Origin: Clostridiales bacterium Firm_16
Lineage (GTDB): Bacteria > Bacillota > Clostridia > Saccharofermentanales > Saccharofermentanaceae
NCBI GenBank assembly: GCA_001604185.1
Contig: LVAV01000022.1
Coordinates: 62,851 to 126,850, forward strand
Direction: 5' to 3'
DNA: 64,000 nt
Below are positions 31,127-40,586 of this stretch, piece by piece. Position numbers and translations under genes: made by a program. The notes beneath the pieces are model-generated. The model ran no database searches and was not told the origin of the DNA. It saw only the letters and a program-made list of their open reading frames with translations. Each line of letters starts with the position of its first letter. The first letter of the stretch is position 1.

Positions 31127-32737
31127 TCAGCCCCACAATGCCGTGAGCATCGGGATGATCTGCTTCTTACGAGACATGACGCCCGGCAGGAAGATGTGAT
31201 TGTCCTTGGGCTCCACGTTGAAAGCAAAACGGATGGTATCATCGTCGCCGACATACAGAAGTTCTGTACCTTCAAGCAATACATCCGTCAGCATCAGGAT
31301 CACGAAATCGTAGCCTTTCTCTTCCTTGAGCTTGTTCATGTGGGCCAGGAATTCGTCCTTTCTGTCCAGCATCTTGACGGAGTCGATGCAGATGATCTGC
31401 GCCACGCCCAGTGTCTGTTCGGCAATATGGAATTCCTTGAAATCTCCCTTGAAAAGCTCTTCCGCCGAGCGGCTCTCGAAGGAGGAGGCGAAGAGGTCGT
31501 GCCCCAGTTCATCGATGGAGACTGCAGCGATACGAGCCAGACGTTCTGCCATGGCGATATCCCGCTTGGTGCATGTCGGGGACTTGAACATAACTGTATC
31601 GGACAGTATGGCGGCGCACATCAGACCGGCCATCTTAATAGAAGGCATGACACCGTTCTCCTGATAAAGTTCGGTAATAATGGTGGTGGTACTGCCTACC
31701 GGCTCGTTACGCATGGCAATCGGCTGGGTAGTCTGGATATCGGCCAGACGGTGGTGGTCGATAATACCCAGGATCTCCGCCTGCTCCAGACCCGGTACGG
31801 CCTGTGCCAGCTCGTTATGGTCAACCAGTACGACTTTCTTTCTTCTCGGACGAAGGAGATGGAAACGGGCCAAGGTTCCGATGACTTTATCGTTTCCGTC
31901 CAGAACAGGATAGCTTCTGAAACGGCTCTTCAGCACGACTTCCTTAACATCATCGATGTAGTCGGTGAGGTGGAAGCATTCGATATCTCCTGTGTAGCAG
32001 GCGCGGGAGATCGGTAATGCCTGATAGATCAGCTTGGTTACCTTGCCGGCATCCAGGGGAGTCGAGATGACACATGTGGAAGTGGGCTTGGAGAACCATG
32101 ATGGATCCACATCTGTCTGACACAGGATCAGGCAGTTGACGCCGATTTCTAAGGCGCGCTTCACCATATCCGGCTGGTTGCCGCAGAGCACGATCGAATC
32201 CTTGGATGAGAACAGAAGGTTCTCACAGGATTGAGGAAGGGCAATGGTGATCTCTCCGGAGATGGCATCCATAGTCACTTCACTTTCGTTGACGATCCGT
32301 CCTTCCAGAACACTGAGAAGGTTAAAGAGCGGTACGTTTTCGATATGCGGGTCATGAATAGCCTTCATGTTGTAGGAAGCGATATCGCCGGAAGAAAGGG
32401 TTCCGTACAATGTGCCGTCCTCATTAATGACGGGGATGACGGACAGTTTCTCTTCCGCCATGATGCGCCAGGCCATATCCAGCGTGACCGATGCATTCAG
32501 CGCCGGAGGTGTATCGAAGTCCAGATCCTGTACCTGGGTGCGTACATCCCTGATACGAATCGGTGTTTCGAAGCCGAAGCGTGCAAGCATTCTCTTGGTC
32601 TCATCACTGAGATGGTCCAGACGGGCGGCAACATAATCCTGCTCGCCCAGAGCATGCTTTAGTGCCGCATATGCCATGGCAGAGACCACGGTATCGGTAT
32701 CCGGATTCTTGTGACCTACAACATAGATTTCACTCAT
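31127..32737 (-). CDS. ppaC: manganese-dependent inorganic pyrophosphatase with CBS and DRTGG domains
   Basis: 536 residues, the long regulated form of family II PPase. It splits pyrophosphate from biosynthesis into phosphate. Order: N-terminal DHH start with GHKNPDTDTV (metal ligands), CBS domain 1 (LDMAWRIMAEEKLSVIPVINEDG), a DRTGG domain (~residues 130-235), CBS domain 2 (VVLKSRFRSYPVLD), then VDHNE and the DHH motif IIDHHRLADI, and the C-terminal DHHA2 domain ending in SRKKQIIPML. CBS-PPases of this type are inhibited or activated by adenine nucleotides and ApnA dinucleotides, and the form is typical of Clostridia. AAGGT lies before the ATG. Confidence 0.93.
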   Translation of the reverse strand: MSEIYVVGHKNPDTDTVVSAMAYAALKHALGEQDYVAARLDHLSDETKRMLARFGFETPIRIRDVRTQVQDLDFDTPPALNASVTLDMAWRIMAEEKLSVIPVINEDGTLYGTLSSGDIASYNMKAIHDPHIENVPLFNLLSVLEGRIVNESEVTMDAISGEITIALPQSCENLLFSSKDSIVLCGNQPDMVKRALEIGVNCLILCQTDVDPSWFSKPTSTCVISTPLDAGKVTKLIYQALPISRACYTGDIECFHLTDYIDDVKEVVLKSRFRSYPVLDGNDKVIGTLARFHLLRPRRKKVVLVDHNELAQAVPGLEQAEILGIIDHHRLADIQTTQPIAMRNEPVGSTTTIITELYQENGVMPSIKMAGLMCAAILSDTVMFKSPTCTKRDIAMAERLARIAAVSIDELGHDLFASSFESRSAEELFKGDFKEFHIAEQTLGVAQIICIDSVKMLDRKDEFLAHMNKLKEEKGYDFVILMLTDVLLEGTELLYVGDDDTIRFAFNVEPKDNHIFLPGVMSRKKQIIPMLTALWG

Positions 32738-32788
32738 TATTCATACCTTCGTTCTTATAGTTTTGCGAAGTCTTTCCGATTTAAGGAA

Positions 32789-34273
32789 TCAGACCTGGAA
32801 TACGAATCCGAAGAAATCGAAGAGATTTCTTCCATCCATATAGTGTCCGCCCCAGCCCTTGTACTTGCCTTCTACGAGGAAGTAGATAGCGTGCTTGCCG
32901 GACAGTCCTTCGACTGTTGCAGTAACGATACTTGCGTTCGAAGAGAATTCTGCGCATCCGATCTCGCGTCCTTCGCGGGAAAGACCGTATTTGCCGGTGT
33001 ATTCCTGAGTACTGAACTCCTCAAGGAGTCTGCCGCTGAATCCGTAGACCTTGGAAGAGGTGTCTTCGCGTGCGGCCTTTTTCTCCTCGGCAGAAGGCTC
33101 ATCCGGGAAGATCGGACGGGCATACTTCTTAACGGCATCCATCGGAACGCCGTCGGCAAAGATATGGATCTTACCGCCCATGTAGCAGCTGTCGATCTTC
33201 ATGACGCACTTCATCTCGGAACCGGAATGGTTGCCGAAGTCGTAATACTTGAATCCGATGACCGAGCCGTCAGAGATCTTCGTGATGCACTGGTCGAATG
33301 GTGTTCTTTCGGTGATGGTGGCACCATTGGTCAGGACACATGCCATCTGTGGATTTGTGACACGGTAAGGATTCAGGATGTCTTCGAATCCCTGAGAGGT
33401 CATCTCAGCCTGAGTAAAGGTGCCGTCTTCGTTAAGAGTCAACTTGTCGGCGCAGCCTACACGGCTCATGATGGATCCGTTGGTCATTCTGTGATAGAAG
33501 ATATACCACTGGTCTTCGATCTTGGCGACAGAACCGTGGTCGTTTCCGCCCGGATAGTCACAGCCGGAATCCACGAGAGTGCCCTTAAATTCGAAAGGCC
33601 CCGTCGGGGAATCCGATACGGCATAGACCAGCTGGCTGGTGGGCTCAGCAGAAGAATAGATCATGTAGTACTTACCGTTGATCTTTCTCGGAGAGCAGGC
33701 CTCGAAGAAGTAGAACGGTGCCGTATTCGGGATGATGTCCATCTTGAAACTGCCGTCGATGACTTCACACATGTTATCGGGGTTGACCTCGAACATATAA
33801 GAACGGAGGAACCCGCAATATACGTAAACACGTCCGTCATCGTCTACCAGCGTGCCCGGATCGATAAAGATACCGCCGTCCGGGTGATGCTCGATATTGT
33901 GCTTGTAGCGGGAGATCAGCTTGAAAGGACCTTCCGGCTTATCGGCTACGGCTACGCAGCCCGGAGCATTCTGAATATAGGCATAGAGATAATACTTTCC
34001 GTCTTTCTCCACAACATCCGGTGCGAAGAGACGTCCGTCAGTCCAGTCCGTATCGGAAGGATGACCCGGGAAATCACGGGTGGCAAAAGCAATGCCATGG
34101 GATGTCCAGTTCGTCGGATCGGATACCGGTGCCGACCATACTTTCAGACAGAAATCGCAGAACTCGTCTGTGTCCGCGTTGTCGTGTGAACCGTAGATAT
34201 AGATTCTGTCGCCGAAAACTCTCGGCTCGCCGTCCGGAATGTGTTCCCACATAGGAAGATAAGGATTGGCCAT
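32789..34273 (-). CDS. glycoside hydrolase family 43 enzyme with CBM6-like C-terminus
   Basis: 494 residues from the ATG at 34273 (AAAGGAGATC upstream). The N-terminal ~310 residues show the five-bladed propeller features of GH43: PDGEPRVFGDRIYIYGSHD with the first catalytic Asp, LFAPDVVEKDGKYYLYAY, EACSPRKINGKYYMIYS with the catalytic Glu, and YPGGNDHGSVAKIEDQWYIFYH. The C-terminal ~160 residues look like a beta-sandwich carbohydrate-binding domain. There is no signal peptide, so it acts inside the cell on imported arabino- or xylo-oligosaccharides. No sugar transporter or regulator is adjacent. It is divergent from the CmpB-type gene. Confidence 0.87.
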   Translation of the reverse strand: MANPYLPMWEHIPDGEPRVFGDRIYIYGSHDNADTDEFCDFCLKVWSAPVSDPTNWTSHGIAFATRDFPGHPSDTDWTDGRLFAPDVVEKDGKYYLYAYIQNAPGCVAVADKPEGPFKLISRYKHNIEHHPDGGIFIDPGTLVDDDGRVYVYCGFLRSYMFEVNPDNMCEVIDGSFKMDIIPNTAPFYFFEACSPRKINGKYYMIYSSAEPTSQLVYAVSDSPTGPFEFKGTLVDSGCDYPGGNDHGSVAKIEDQWYIFYHRMTNGSIMSRVGCADKLTLNEDGTFTQAEMTSQGFEDILNPYRVTNPQMACVLTNGATITERTPFDQCITKISDGSVIGFKYYDFGNHSGSEMKCVMKIDSCYMGGKIHIFADGVPMDAVKKYARPIFPDEPSAEEKKAAREDTSSKVYGFSGRLLEEFSTQEYTGKYGLSREGREIGCAEFSSNASIVTATVEGLSGKHAIYFLVEGKYKGWGGHYMDGRNLFDFFGFVFQV

Positions 34274-34373
34274 AGTGTTGATCTCCTTTAACATCTTGTC
34301 TTGTTCTTGTTGTCAGTCCCTTCGAGAAAGGGAAAATCGGCATTTCTGTGAGAAACCCGACAAATTTAAAGTC

Positions 34374-34406
34374 ATTATAGCAAATCCAGTGAAAGAAATG
34401 TATAAT
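34374..34406. promoter_or_regulatory. divergent promoters for GH43 and CmpB-type genes
   Basis: On the minus strand TGC-TATAAT (ATTATA at 34374-34379) is a perfect extended -10. On the plus strand TATAAT lies at 34401-34406 with a weak TAGCAA -35 17 bp upstream. Confidence 0.6.
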
Positions 34407-34434
34407 CAAAGGTCGGAGGAGAGTACAATTTCTT

Positions 34435-35406
34435 ATGCATTTTTATCCATTTGTCGATTCGTATTCCATGTTCTTTATCTATGCCTTTCTGGGATGGATA
34501 CTTGAAGTCATCTATTATGGAATAGACGAAGGACGTTTTGTTAACCGAGGATTTCTCAACGGCCCGCTCTGTCCGGTATACGGTATCGGATTCTATGGCG
34601 TTATCCTGATCCTCGAACGCATTAAGTTTAATTTCTTCCTTCTGTTTTTCGGCTCCATGGCGATCTGTACTTTCGTCGAATTCTGGGCCGGATATATCCT
34701 TTATAAGATCTTCAAGCTCCGTTGGTGGGATTACCGGGATGAGAAACTGAACCTGTGGGGTTTCATCTGCCCGAAGTTCTCACTGTACTGGGGTATTGCC
34801 TGTTCCATGGGAATCTACGTGATCCATCCAAGTGTCCTCTGGGTACTGCACCGCGTGCCGGACTGGGCCCAGATCGCTTTCGAGGGGATCTTTTCCATCA
34901 TTATGCTTTGCGACATTGTGGCTACCGTCTGCGCCATCATCGGCTTTAAGAAGAAACTTCTCATCATCGGCGGGATCTCCGGCGAGATGAAGGTGATCTC
35001 CGATAAACTCGGCGGCGGGATCTACGGCGGTGTAGATACGGTCCGCAGTAAGAGCGGTACAGCTCTGGAGACCTATAACCAGTGGCGTGCACTCAGTGCC
35101 AAGAATCATGCCGAGGAAAAAGAACTGGCAAAGAAGCATCGTATTGAGGAGCGGGCGCTGTTGGCTAAGCTAAAGCCGAAGCCGATCCCGATCAAGAGTT
35201 CTACCCAGGCCATCGGGAAGAAGGTGGGGGGCTTTGTGCATCTGGTACAGAAGTCTGAGAAGCGTCTGGCCAAGACTGTCTATCTGAATATCGGTGAGCC
35301 GGGTAAGACGGCTTTCGTGAACCTGTCCCGTAAACTTCCCCTGCCAAGAAAAAGGGCAGAAGATGTGGCTTCTGAGATCTTCAGTGAAGAGGAAGAAGAC
35401 GACTGA
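34435..35406 (+). CDS. CmpB-type putative ABC transporter permease
   Basis: 323 residues. The first ~180 residues hold four to five hydrophobic helices with the family signature SMFFIYAFLGWILEVIYY and NRGFLNGPLCPVYGIGFYG, typical of the CmpB membrane family common in Firmicutes. The name permease is historical; transport has not been shown. The C-terminal ~140 residues are basic and charged (KNHAEEKELAKKHRIEERAL), likely a cytoplasmic coiled tail. It appears monocistronic; a weak stem AAACTTTC-CT-GAAAGTTT (35411-35428) without a T-run follows. Confidence 0.82.
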   Translation: MHFYPFVDSYSMFFIYAFLGWILEVIYYGIDEGRFVNRGFLNGPLCPVYGIGFYGVILILERIKFNFFLLFFGSMAICTFVEFWAGYILYKIFKLRWWDYRDEKLNLWGFICPKFSLYWGIACSMGIYVIHPSVLWVLHRVPDWAQIAFEGIFSIIMLCDIVATVCAIIGFKKKLLIIGGISGEMKVISDKLGGGIYGGVDTVRSKSGTALETYNQWRALSAKNHAEEKELAKKHRIEERALLAKLKPKPIPIKSSTQAIGKKVGGFVHLVQKSEKRLAKTVYLNIGEPGKTAFVNLSRKLPLPRKRAEDVASEIFSEEEEDD

Positions 35407-35449
35407 TCGCAAACTTTCCTGAAAGTTTAGAAAATCCATTGAAACAGCA

Positions 35450-35503
35450 TTGACAGCCTGTGTCCCATTTGCTAGAATTTATACACCTAGTAAATTGGTA
35501 GGT
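35450..35503 (+). promoter_or_regulatory. nifS-nifU promoter with Rrf2/IscR-like operator
   Basis: TTGACA (35450-35455), 17 bp, TAGAAT (35473-35478), then the dyad ACCTA-N9-TAGGT (35485-35503) just past the transcription start. The dyad resembles sites of Rrf2-family repressors such as IscR and CymR. No Rrf2 gene lies in the window. Confidence 0.7.
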
Positions 35504-35528
35504 AAATAAACACAAGAGGGCACAGAAA

Positions 35529-36740
35529 ATGACTGAAAATGAGAAGAAATACATTTATGCGGATAATGCAGCCACCACACGTATGAGTCAGACGGCCATC
35601 GATGCGATGCTGCCTTACATGAGTGAGATATTCGGCAATCCTTCCAGTCTTTATACCATCGGCCAGAAGGCGAAGGAAGCACTGGAAGAAGCAAGAGAGA
35701 TCGTGGCAGCGCAGTTGAACGCCTCCCCGAAGGAGATCTTCTTCACATCCGGTGGAAGTGAAGCGGACAATCAGGCGATCCGTTCTGCGGCGATCATCGG
35801 TTCGAAGAAAGGAAAGAAGCACATCATCTCGACAAAGTTCGAGCATCACGCGGTACTGCATACTCTGGCCAAGCTTGAGAAGGAAGGCTATGAAGTAACC
35901 CTTCTGGATGTAGGCAGCAAGGGTATCGTGGATCCGGAGGCGGTGAGAAATGCCATCCGCGAAGATACGGCGCTGGTGACCATCATGTATGCCAATAACG
36001 AGATCGGTACCATCCAGCCTATCCCGCAGATCGGTAAGATCTGCCGGGAAAAGGGTGTGATCTTCCATACTGACGCCGTTCAGGCCGCCGGCCATCTCCA
36101 TATCGACGTGAAGGAACAGAACATCGATATGCTTTCCATCTCGGCCCATAAGTTCCATGGCCCGAAGGGCTGCGGCATCCTGTTTTCCAAGACCGGTATT
36201 CCGCTTTCTAACCTGATCGAGGGCGGCGCCCAGGAGAGAGGCAAGCGCGGCGGTACCGAGAATATCCCCGGCATCCGTGGTATGGCAGCTGCATTGAAAG
36301 AGGCCTGCGAGAATATCGATAAGAATGCAGCCCACCTGATCCCGCTTCGAGACAAGCTTATCGCGGGACTGGACGAGATTCCGTATTCTGAATTAAACGG
36401 TGACAGAACGAACCGTCTCCCGAGTAACGTAAACTTCTGCTTCGAGGGCATCGAGGGTGAATCCCTGCTGCTGCTCCTGGACGATAAGGGAATCTCCGCA
36501 TCTTCCGGTTCGGCATGCACATCCGGTTCCCTGGATCCGAGCCATGTACTTCTGGCAATCGGAAGACCTCATGAAGTGGCCCATGGTTCTCTTCGCCTTT
36601 CTTTAGGAGAGGATACTACGGAAGAAGAAGTGGACTACATGATCCGGGCCGTAAAAGACGTGGTAACGTATCTTCGTAATATGTCCCCCTTCTGGAGAGA
36701 CCTGACAGAAGGCAAGAGACCGCACGTATTTGCAGAGTGA
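35529..36740 (+). CDS. nifS: cysteine desulfurase
   Basis: 403 residues, NifS/IscS group I. It takes sulfur from cysteine as an enzyme persulfide for Fe-S cluster building, using PLP. Visible are [11 protein letters not shown], the PLP region [19 protein letters not shown], the Schiff-base lysine K208 in [14 protein letters not shown], and the loop [10 protein letters not shown] with active-site C330. It is first in a two-gene operon with the scaffold nifU (21-bp gap), behind an Rrf2-like operator. This fits feedback control by cluster or cysteine supply. Confidence 0.95.
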   Translation: MTENEKKYIYADNAATTRMSQTAIDAMLPYMSEIFGNPSSLYTIGQKAKEALEEAREIVAAQLNASPKEIFFTSGGSEADNQAIRSAAIIGSKKGKKHIISTKFEHHAVLHTLAKLEKEGYEVTLLDVGSKGIVDPEAVRNAIREDTALVTIMYANNEIGTIQPIPQIGKICREKGVIFHTDAVQAAGHLHIDVKEQNIDMLSISAHKFHGPKGCGILFSKTGIPLSNLIEGGAQERGKRGGTENIPGIRGMAAALKEACENIDKNAAHLIPLRDKLIAGLDEIPYSELNGDRTNRLPSNVNFCFEGIEGESLLLLLDDKGISASSGSACTSGSLDPSHVLLAIGRPHEVAHGSLRLSLGEDTTEEEVDYMIRAVKDVVTYLRNMSPFWRDLTEGKRPHVFAE

Positions 36741-36761
36741 GAAAGAGAGAGGTAAGGCAAT

Positions 36762-37196
36762 ATGGCATTGTATAGTGAGAAAGTAATGGATCATTTCAGA
36801 AACCCGAGAAACGTAGGCGTGATCGAGAACGCAGACGGTGTTGGTGAAGTCGGAAACCCGGTGTGTGGTGACATCATGAAGATCTATCTGAAGATCGAGA
36901 ACGATATCATCACAGACGTCAAGTTCGAGACCTTCGGCTGTGGAAGCGCCATCGCATCCAGCTCCATGGCAACGGAACTCATCAAGGGTAAGCCGCTTTC
37001 CGAAGCACTGACCCTGACCAATAAGGCTGTAACCGAAGCACTGGATGGACTTCCGGCGCATAAACTGCACTGCTCCGTTCTGGCAGAAGAGGCCATCAAG
37101 TCGGCAGTAAAGGATTACTACGATAAGAACGGGATCGAGTACGATAAGAGTCAGTTCCCGGAGGAGAATTCCTGCGATCACTGCTGTAAGGTCTGA
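36762..37196 (+). CDS. nifU: Fe-S cluster assembly scaffold protein
   Basis: 144 residues, the IscU/NifU N-terminal type. It holds the nascent Fe-S cluster on three cysteines: VGNPVCGDIMKIYL, ETFGCGSAIASSSMATELI and KLHCSVLAEEAI. It also has an extra C-terminal cysteine tail SCDHCCKV, as seen in the short Clostridial form. It receives sulfur from the NifS encoded just upstream. GAGAGGTAAGG precedes the ATG. The operon ends at the terminator 37221-37256. Confidence 0.94.
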   Translation: MALYSEKVMDHFRNPRNVGVIENADGVGEVGNPVCGDIMKIYLKIENDIITDVKFETFGCGSAIASSSMATELIKGKPLSEALTLTNKAVTEALDGLPAHKLHCSVLAEEAIKSAVKDYYDKNGIEYDKSQFPEENSCDHCCKV

Positions 37197-37220
37197 GAAG
37201 AAGAGATTCGATAATATCAG

Positions 37221-37256
37221 AAAGGGAAAGAGTAAGCATCACTCTTTCCCTTTTTT
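37221..37256 (+). terminator. intrinsic terminator of nifSU
   Basis: AAAGGGAAAGAGT (37221-37233) pairs perfectly with ACTCTTTCCCTTT (37241-37253) around a 7-base loop, then T-rich. The stop codon of the convergent lysR gene sits at the loop. Confidence 0.92.
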
Positions 37257-38162
37257 CTTTCCTTTCTGGCAGATGCGTTTTAATGCCAGTATGTATTCTT
37301 CTGTAAGCGTGGAAGGGTGGATCTGGGCGGGAAGGATATATCCGATCTGCATATAGTCATCTACCTTGAGGGGCTTGGCGATGATGTTGGGACCGTTTAA
37401 TTCTTCGCTGATGACACCGCTGCAGATGGTGTAGCCGTTCAGACCGATAAGAAGGTTAAAGAGCGTTGCGCGGTCACGGACGATGAGTTCTTTGTCCGCA
37501 TCGACGGTGCTGAGGATCTCCTCAGAAAAATAGAAGGAGTTGTGGCTTCCTTGCTCGTAGGACAGGCGCGGATAGGGCTTGAGGTCGTCAAGACTCAGAC
37601 TCCTTTTCCTCGCAAGCGGGGAGTTTTTGCCGATGAAGACGTGAGGCCTGGCGGTAAATAACGGCTCGAAAAGAAGGTTGTTATCCCGCAGGGTCTTACG
37701 GATAACGGTCTCGTTGAACTCGTTAAGATACAGGATCCCGATCTCACTTCGAAGGTGGGACACGTCCTCGATGATGTCATAGGTCTGGGTCTCCCGCATA
37801 TGGAATTCGTATTTGCTGCCGCCATGTTTCTTGAGAAGTTCGACGAAGGCTTCTACGGCGAAGGAATAGTGCTGGGAAGAGACGCAGAAACGGACCTTGC
37901 CCTCGGTCTTGCCGGTATATCGCTCGTTAAAAAGATCGGCCTGATCCAGGATCTGTCTGGCATATCCCAGGAATTCTTCCCCTTCGGTAGTGATCTCGAT
38001 GCCCTTATTGCTGCGAGAGAAGATCGTGATGTTATATTCTTTCTCCAGTTCCATTATGGCAGAAGTGAGGCTGGGCTGGGCGATGAAGAGACGCCGGGCG
38101 GCCTCGGTCATATTACCTGTATCGGCTACGGTTACGGCATAGCGAAGTTGTTTTAGTGTCAT
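37239..38162 (-). CDS. LysR family regulator, probably of metE-metF
   Basis: 307 residues from the ATG at 38162 (AAGGAGG upstream). The N-terminal winged helix MTLKQLRYAVTVADTGNMTEAARRLFIAQPSLTSAIMELE is a textbook LysR domain; the rest is the two-lobed effector domain. It is divergent from metE and the shared region has a CCATAGA-N5-TCTATGG dyad placed at about -65 of the metE promoter and over its own promoter. That is the standard layout for activation of the target and self-repression. A role like MetR/MtaR in sensing methionine supply is inferred from position. Confidence 0.88.
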   Translation of the reverse strand: MTLKQLRYAVTVADTGNMTEAARRLFIAQPSLTSAIMELEKEYNITIFSRSNKGIEITTEGEEFLGYARQILDQADLFNERYTGKTEGKVRFCVSSQHYSFAVEAFVELLKKHGGSKYEFHMRETQTYDIIEDVSHLRSEIGILYLNEFNETVIRKTLRDNNLLFEPLFTARPHVFIGKNSPLARKRSLSLDDLKPYPRLSYEQGSHNSFYFSEEILSTVDADKELIVRDRATLFNLLIGLNGYTICSGVISEELNGPNIIAKPLKVDDYMQIGYILPAQIHPSTLTEEYILALKRICQKGKKKGKE

Positions 38163-38220
38163 GGGGTTATAAATCCTCCTTATAACGTGCAATAGATGAC
38201 GGCTATAATTATATCACTTG

Positions 38221-38289
38221 CCATAGAAACAATCTATGGACACGTGCCAAAAAGATGTATTTTACCCATCGGATGCCTAGGTTTATACT
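38221..38289 (+). promoter_or_regulatory. metE promoter with LysR operator at about -65
   Basis: CCATAGA (38221-38227) and TCTATGG (38233-38239) form a perfect dyad. TTTACC (38261-38266) and TATACT (38284-38289), spaced 17 bp, are the metE promoter, so the dyad centre is about 66 bases before the expected start. A TATAAT on the minus strand (ATTATA at 38207-38212) serves lysR. No SAM or cobalamin riboswitch is visible. Confidence 0.75.
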
Positions 38290-38323
38290 TCGCTTAACAA
38301 CAGCGAAAGCGAGAGGAAAGAAC

Positions 38324-40582
38324 ATGAAAACGTCGGTAATTGGTTTTCCGAGAATCGGAAGAGATAGAGAATTAAAGTTTGCATCGGAGAAGTTCTTCAG
38401 AGGAGAGATTCCGGAGACAGAACTTCAGGAAGTGGCACGAGAGATCCGTGAACTCGATTGGGAGACACAGAAGCATGCAGGAATCGACCTAATCTCCAGT
38501 AATGATTTTTCTTTCTACGATAATGTTCTGGATACGGCGTTCCTTTTTAATATCGTACCGCAGAGATATAAGGACCTGGGTCTGTCCCTGCTTCAGACCT
38601 ATTTTGCCGCGGCTCGTGGTTATCAGGGAGAGAAGGGTAATGTTAAAGCCCTGGCCATGAAGAAGTGGTTCAATACGAACTATCACTACATCGTTCCAGA
38701 GTTCGAGGACGATACCAAGATCGAACTCATCGGAAGCAAACCGCTTTCCGAATTCCTGGAAGCTGCAGAACTGGAGGTCCAGACGAAAGTACAGCTCGTA
38801 GGACCTTTCACGTTTCTGAAACTTACCCGCTTCGTCGGAAGCAAGAAGGCAGAGGATGTGGCCGATGCGTTGACGGCTGAGTATGGCAAACTTTTTGCCA
38901 AGTTATCCGGCGCCGGTGCCGCATGGGTACAGGTAGATGAACCATATCTTGTACGGGATCTGGATACGGAAGATCTTGCACTTTTAAAGAAGATCTACGG
39001 ACAGCTTCTCGGAAATAAGAACGGTCTGAAGGTTCTTCTGCAGACGTATTTCGGAGATGTCCGCGACGCATACGAGGAAGTCGTGGCTCTGGATTTCGAC
39101 GCCATCGGTCTGGACTTCGTGGAAGGAAGAAAGACTTTGTCCCTTGTTAAGGAGAAGGGTTTCCCGAAGGACAAGATTCTGGTAGCGGGACTGGTGAACG
39201 GTAAGAATATCTGGAAGAACGACTATTCCAAGACCAAGGCAGTCCTTTCGGAGATCTCCGCCATCGTAACGGATCCGGAGAAGCTCTATATCGGCACATC
39301 CTGCTCGTTGCTACATGTTCCGTACACACTGGACAACGAGACAAAGCTGCCTGAGGAATATAAGAAGCACTTTGCTTTTGCCGAAGAGAAGCTCATCGAA
39401 CTGAATGAATTGTCCAATCTCACGGACGAGGTACTGGCTTCGAATCAAGTTCTTTTCGAGAAGAGAGTGGACAGCGTAGATGAGAAGGTAAGAGCAAGAG
39501 TTGCGGCCATCAAGGATTCGGATTATACACGTCTTCCGGTATTCGAGGAAAGAGAGGTCATCCAGAAGGAAGCTCTGGGCCTTCCGCTTTTCCCGACAAC
39601 GACTATCGGTTCTTTCCCGCAGACGGCGGATGTCAGAAAGAACAGAAGTGATTTCCGTAAGGGCGTCATCAGCAAGGAAGAATATGTGAAGTTCAACCAG
39701 AAGAAGATCGAGGAGTGCATCCGCCTTCAGGAAGAACTGGGTCTGGATGTGCTGGTGCACGGCGAGTTCGAGAGAAACGACATGGTGGAGTACTTCGGTG
39801 AGCACCTCTCCGGATACGTCTTTACCGAGAAGGCCTGGGTACTTTCTTATGGTACAAGATGCGTAAAACCGCCGATCGTATGGGGCGATGTTTCCAGAAA
39901 AGAACCCATCACGGTGGAGTGGTCCAAGTATGCCAAGAGCTTAACCGATAAGCCGGTAAAGGGCATGTTGACAGGCCCGGTAACGATCCTGAACTGGTCT
40001 TTCCCGAGAGAAGATATCTCCATCAAGGAGAGCGTACAGCAGATCGCCCTGGCTATCCGTGACGAGGTACTGGATCTGGAGGCCAACGATATCAACATCA
40101 TCCAGATCGACGAGGCGGCCCTTCGTGAGAAACTTCCGCTGCGCAAGTCTGACTGGTACAGCGAGTATCTGGATTTCGCCATTCCGGCATTCCGTCTGGT
40201 ACATAGCGGCGTAAAGGCGGAGACTCAGATCCATACTCATATGTGCTACAGCGAATTTACAGACATTATTCCGGTCATTGATTCTATGGATGCCGACGTC
40301 ATCACCTTTGAAGCATCCCGTTCGGATCTTCTGATCCTGGATGCCCTGAAGGAGAACCACTTCAAGACCGAGGTAGGTCCTGGTGTATATGACATTCACA
40401 GCCCACGCGTTCCTTCCGTAGAGGAACTGGTAGGACAGCTGACGAAGATCCGTGAGAAGACCGAAGATCGTAAACTCTGGGTCAACCCGGACTGTGGATT
40501 GAAGACACGTGGTGTGGAAGAGACGGTACAGAGCCTGAAGAACCTGGTAGAAGCCGCGAAGACGATTCGTTTGGAGAGATGA
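38324..40582 (+). CDS. metE: cobalamin-independent methionine synthase
   Basis: 752 residues from the ATG at 38324 (GAGAGGAAAG upstream), full length for MetE. It moves the methyl group from 5-methyl-tetrahydrofolate(Glu)n to homocysteine. N-terminal [17 protein letters not shown] and the C-terminal catalytic barrel are clear: [30 protein letters not shown], and the zinc ligands in [11 protein letters not shown] (His and Cys) and [11 protein letters not shown] (Cys). Together with metF, only 4 bp downstream, it forms the last two steps of methionine synthesis. LysR activation is likely. Confidence 0.97.
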   Translation: MKTSVIGFPRIGRDRELKFASEKFFRGEIPETELQEVAREIRELDWETQKHAGIDLISSNDFSFYDNVLDTAFLFNIVPQRYKDLGLSLLQTYFAAARGYQGEKGNVKALAMKKWFNTNYHYIVPEFEDDTKIELIGSKPLSEFLEAAELEVQTKVQLVGPFTFLKLTRFVGSKKAEDVADALTAEYGKLFAKLSGAGAAWVQVDEPYLVRDLDTEDLALLKKIYGQLLGNKNGLKVLLQTYFGDVRDAYEEVVALDFDAIGLDFVEGRKTLSLVKEKGFPKDKILVAGLVNGKNIWKNDYSKTKAVLSEISAIVTDPEKLYIGTSCSLLHVPYTLDNETKLPEEYKKHFAFAEEKLIELNELSNLTDEVLASNQVLFEKRVDSVDEKVRARVAAIKDSDYTRLPVFEEREVIQKEALGLPLFPTTTIGSFPQTADVRKNRSDFRKGVISKEEYVKFNQKKIEECIRLQEELGLDVLVHGEFERNDMVEYFGEHLSGYVFTEKAWVLSYGTRCVKPPIVWGDVSRKEPITVEWSKYAKSLTDKPVKGMLTGPVTILNWSFPREDISIKESVQQIALAIRDEVLDLEANDINIIQIDEAALREKLPLRKSDWYSEYLDFAIPAFRLVHSGVKAETQIHTHMCYSEFTDIIPVIDSMDADVITFEASRSDLLILDALKENHFKTEVGPGVYDIHSPRVPSVEELVGQLTKIREKTEDRKLWVNPDCGLKTRGVEETVQSLKNLVEAAKTIRLER

Positions 40583-40586
40583 GAAA

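Noticed and set aside
32711..34189. 492-codon plus-strand open frame
   Set aside because: It lies opposite the GH43 gene and the pyrophosphatase start, both with clear motifs and ribosome sites.
35411..35428. AAACTTTC-CT-GAAAGTTT as terminator of the CmpB-type gene
   Set aside because: The stem is short and no T-run follows, so it is not listed as a terminator.
38163..38323. Possible SAM or cobalamin riboswitch before metE
   Set aside because: No conserved core or terminator stem; the LysR dyad and promoter explain the region.
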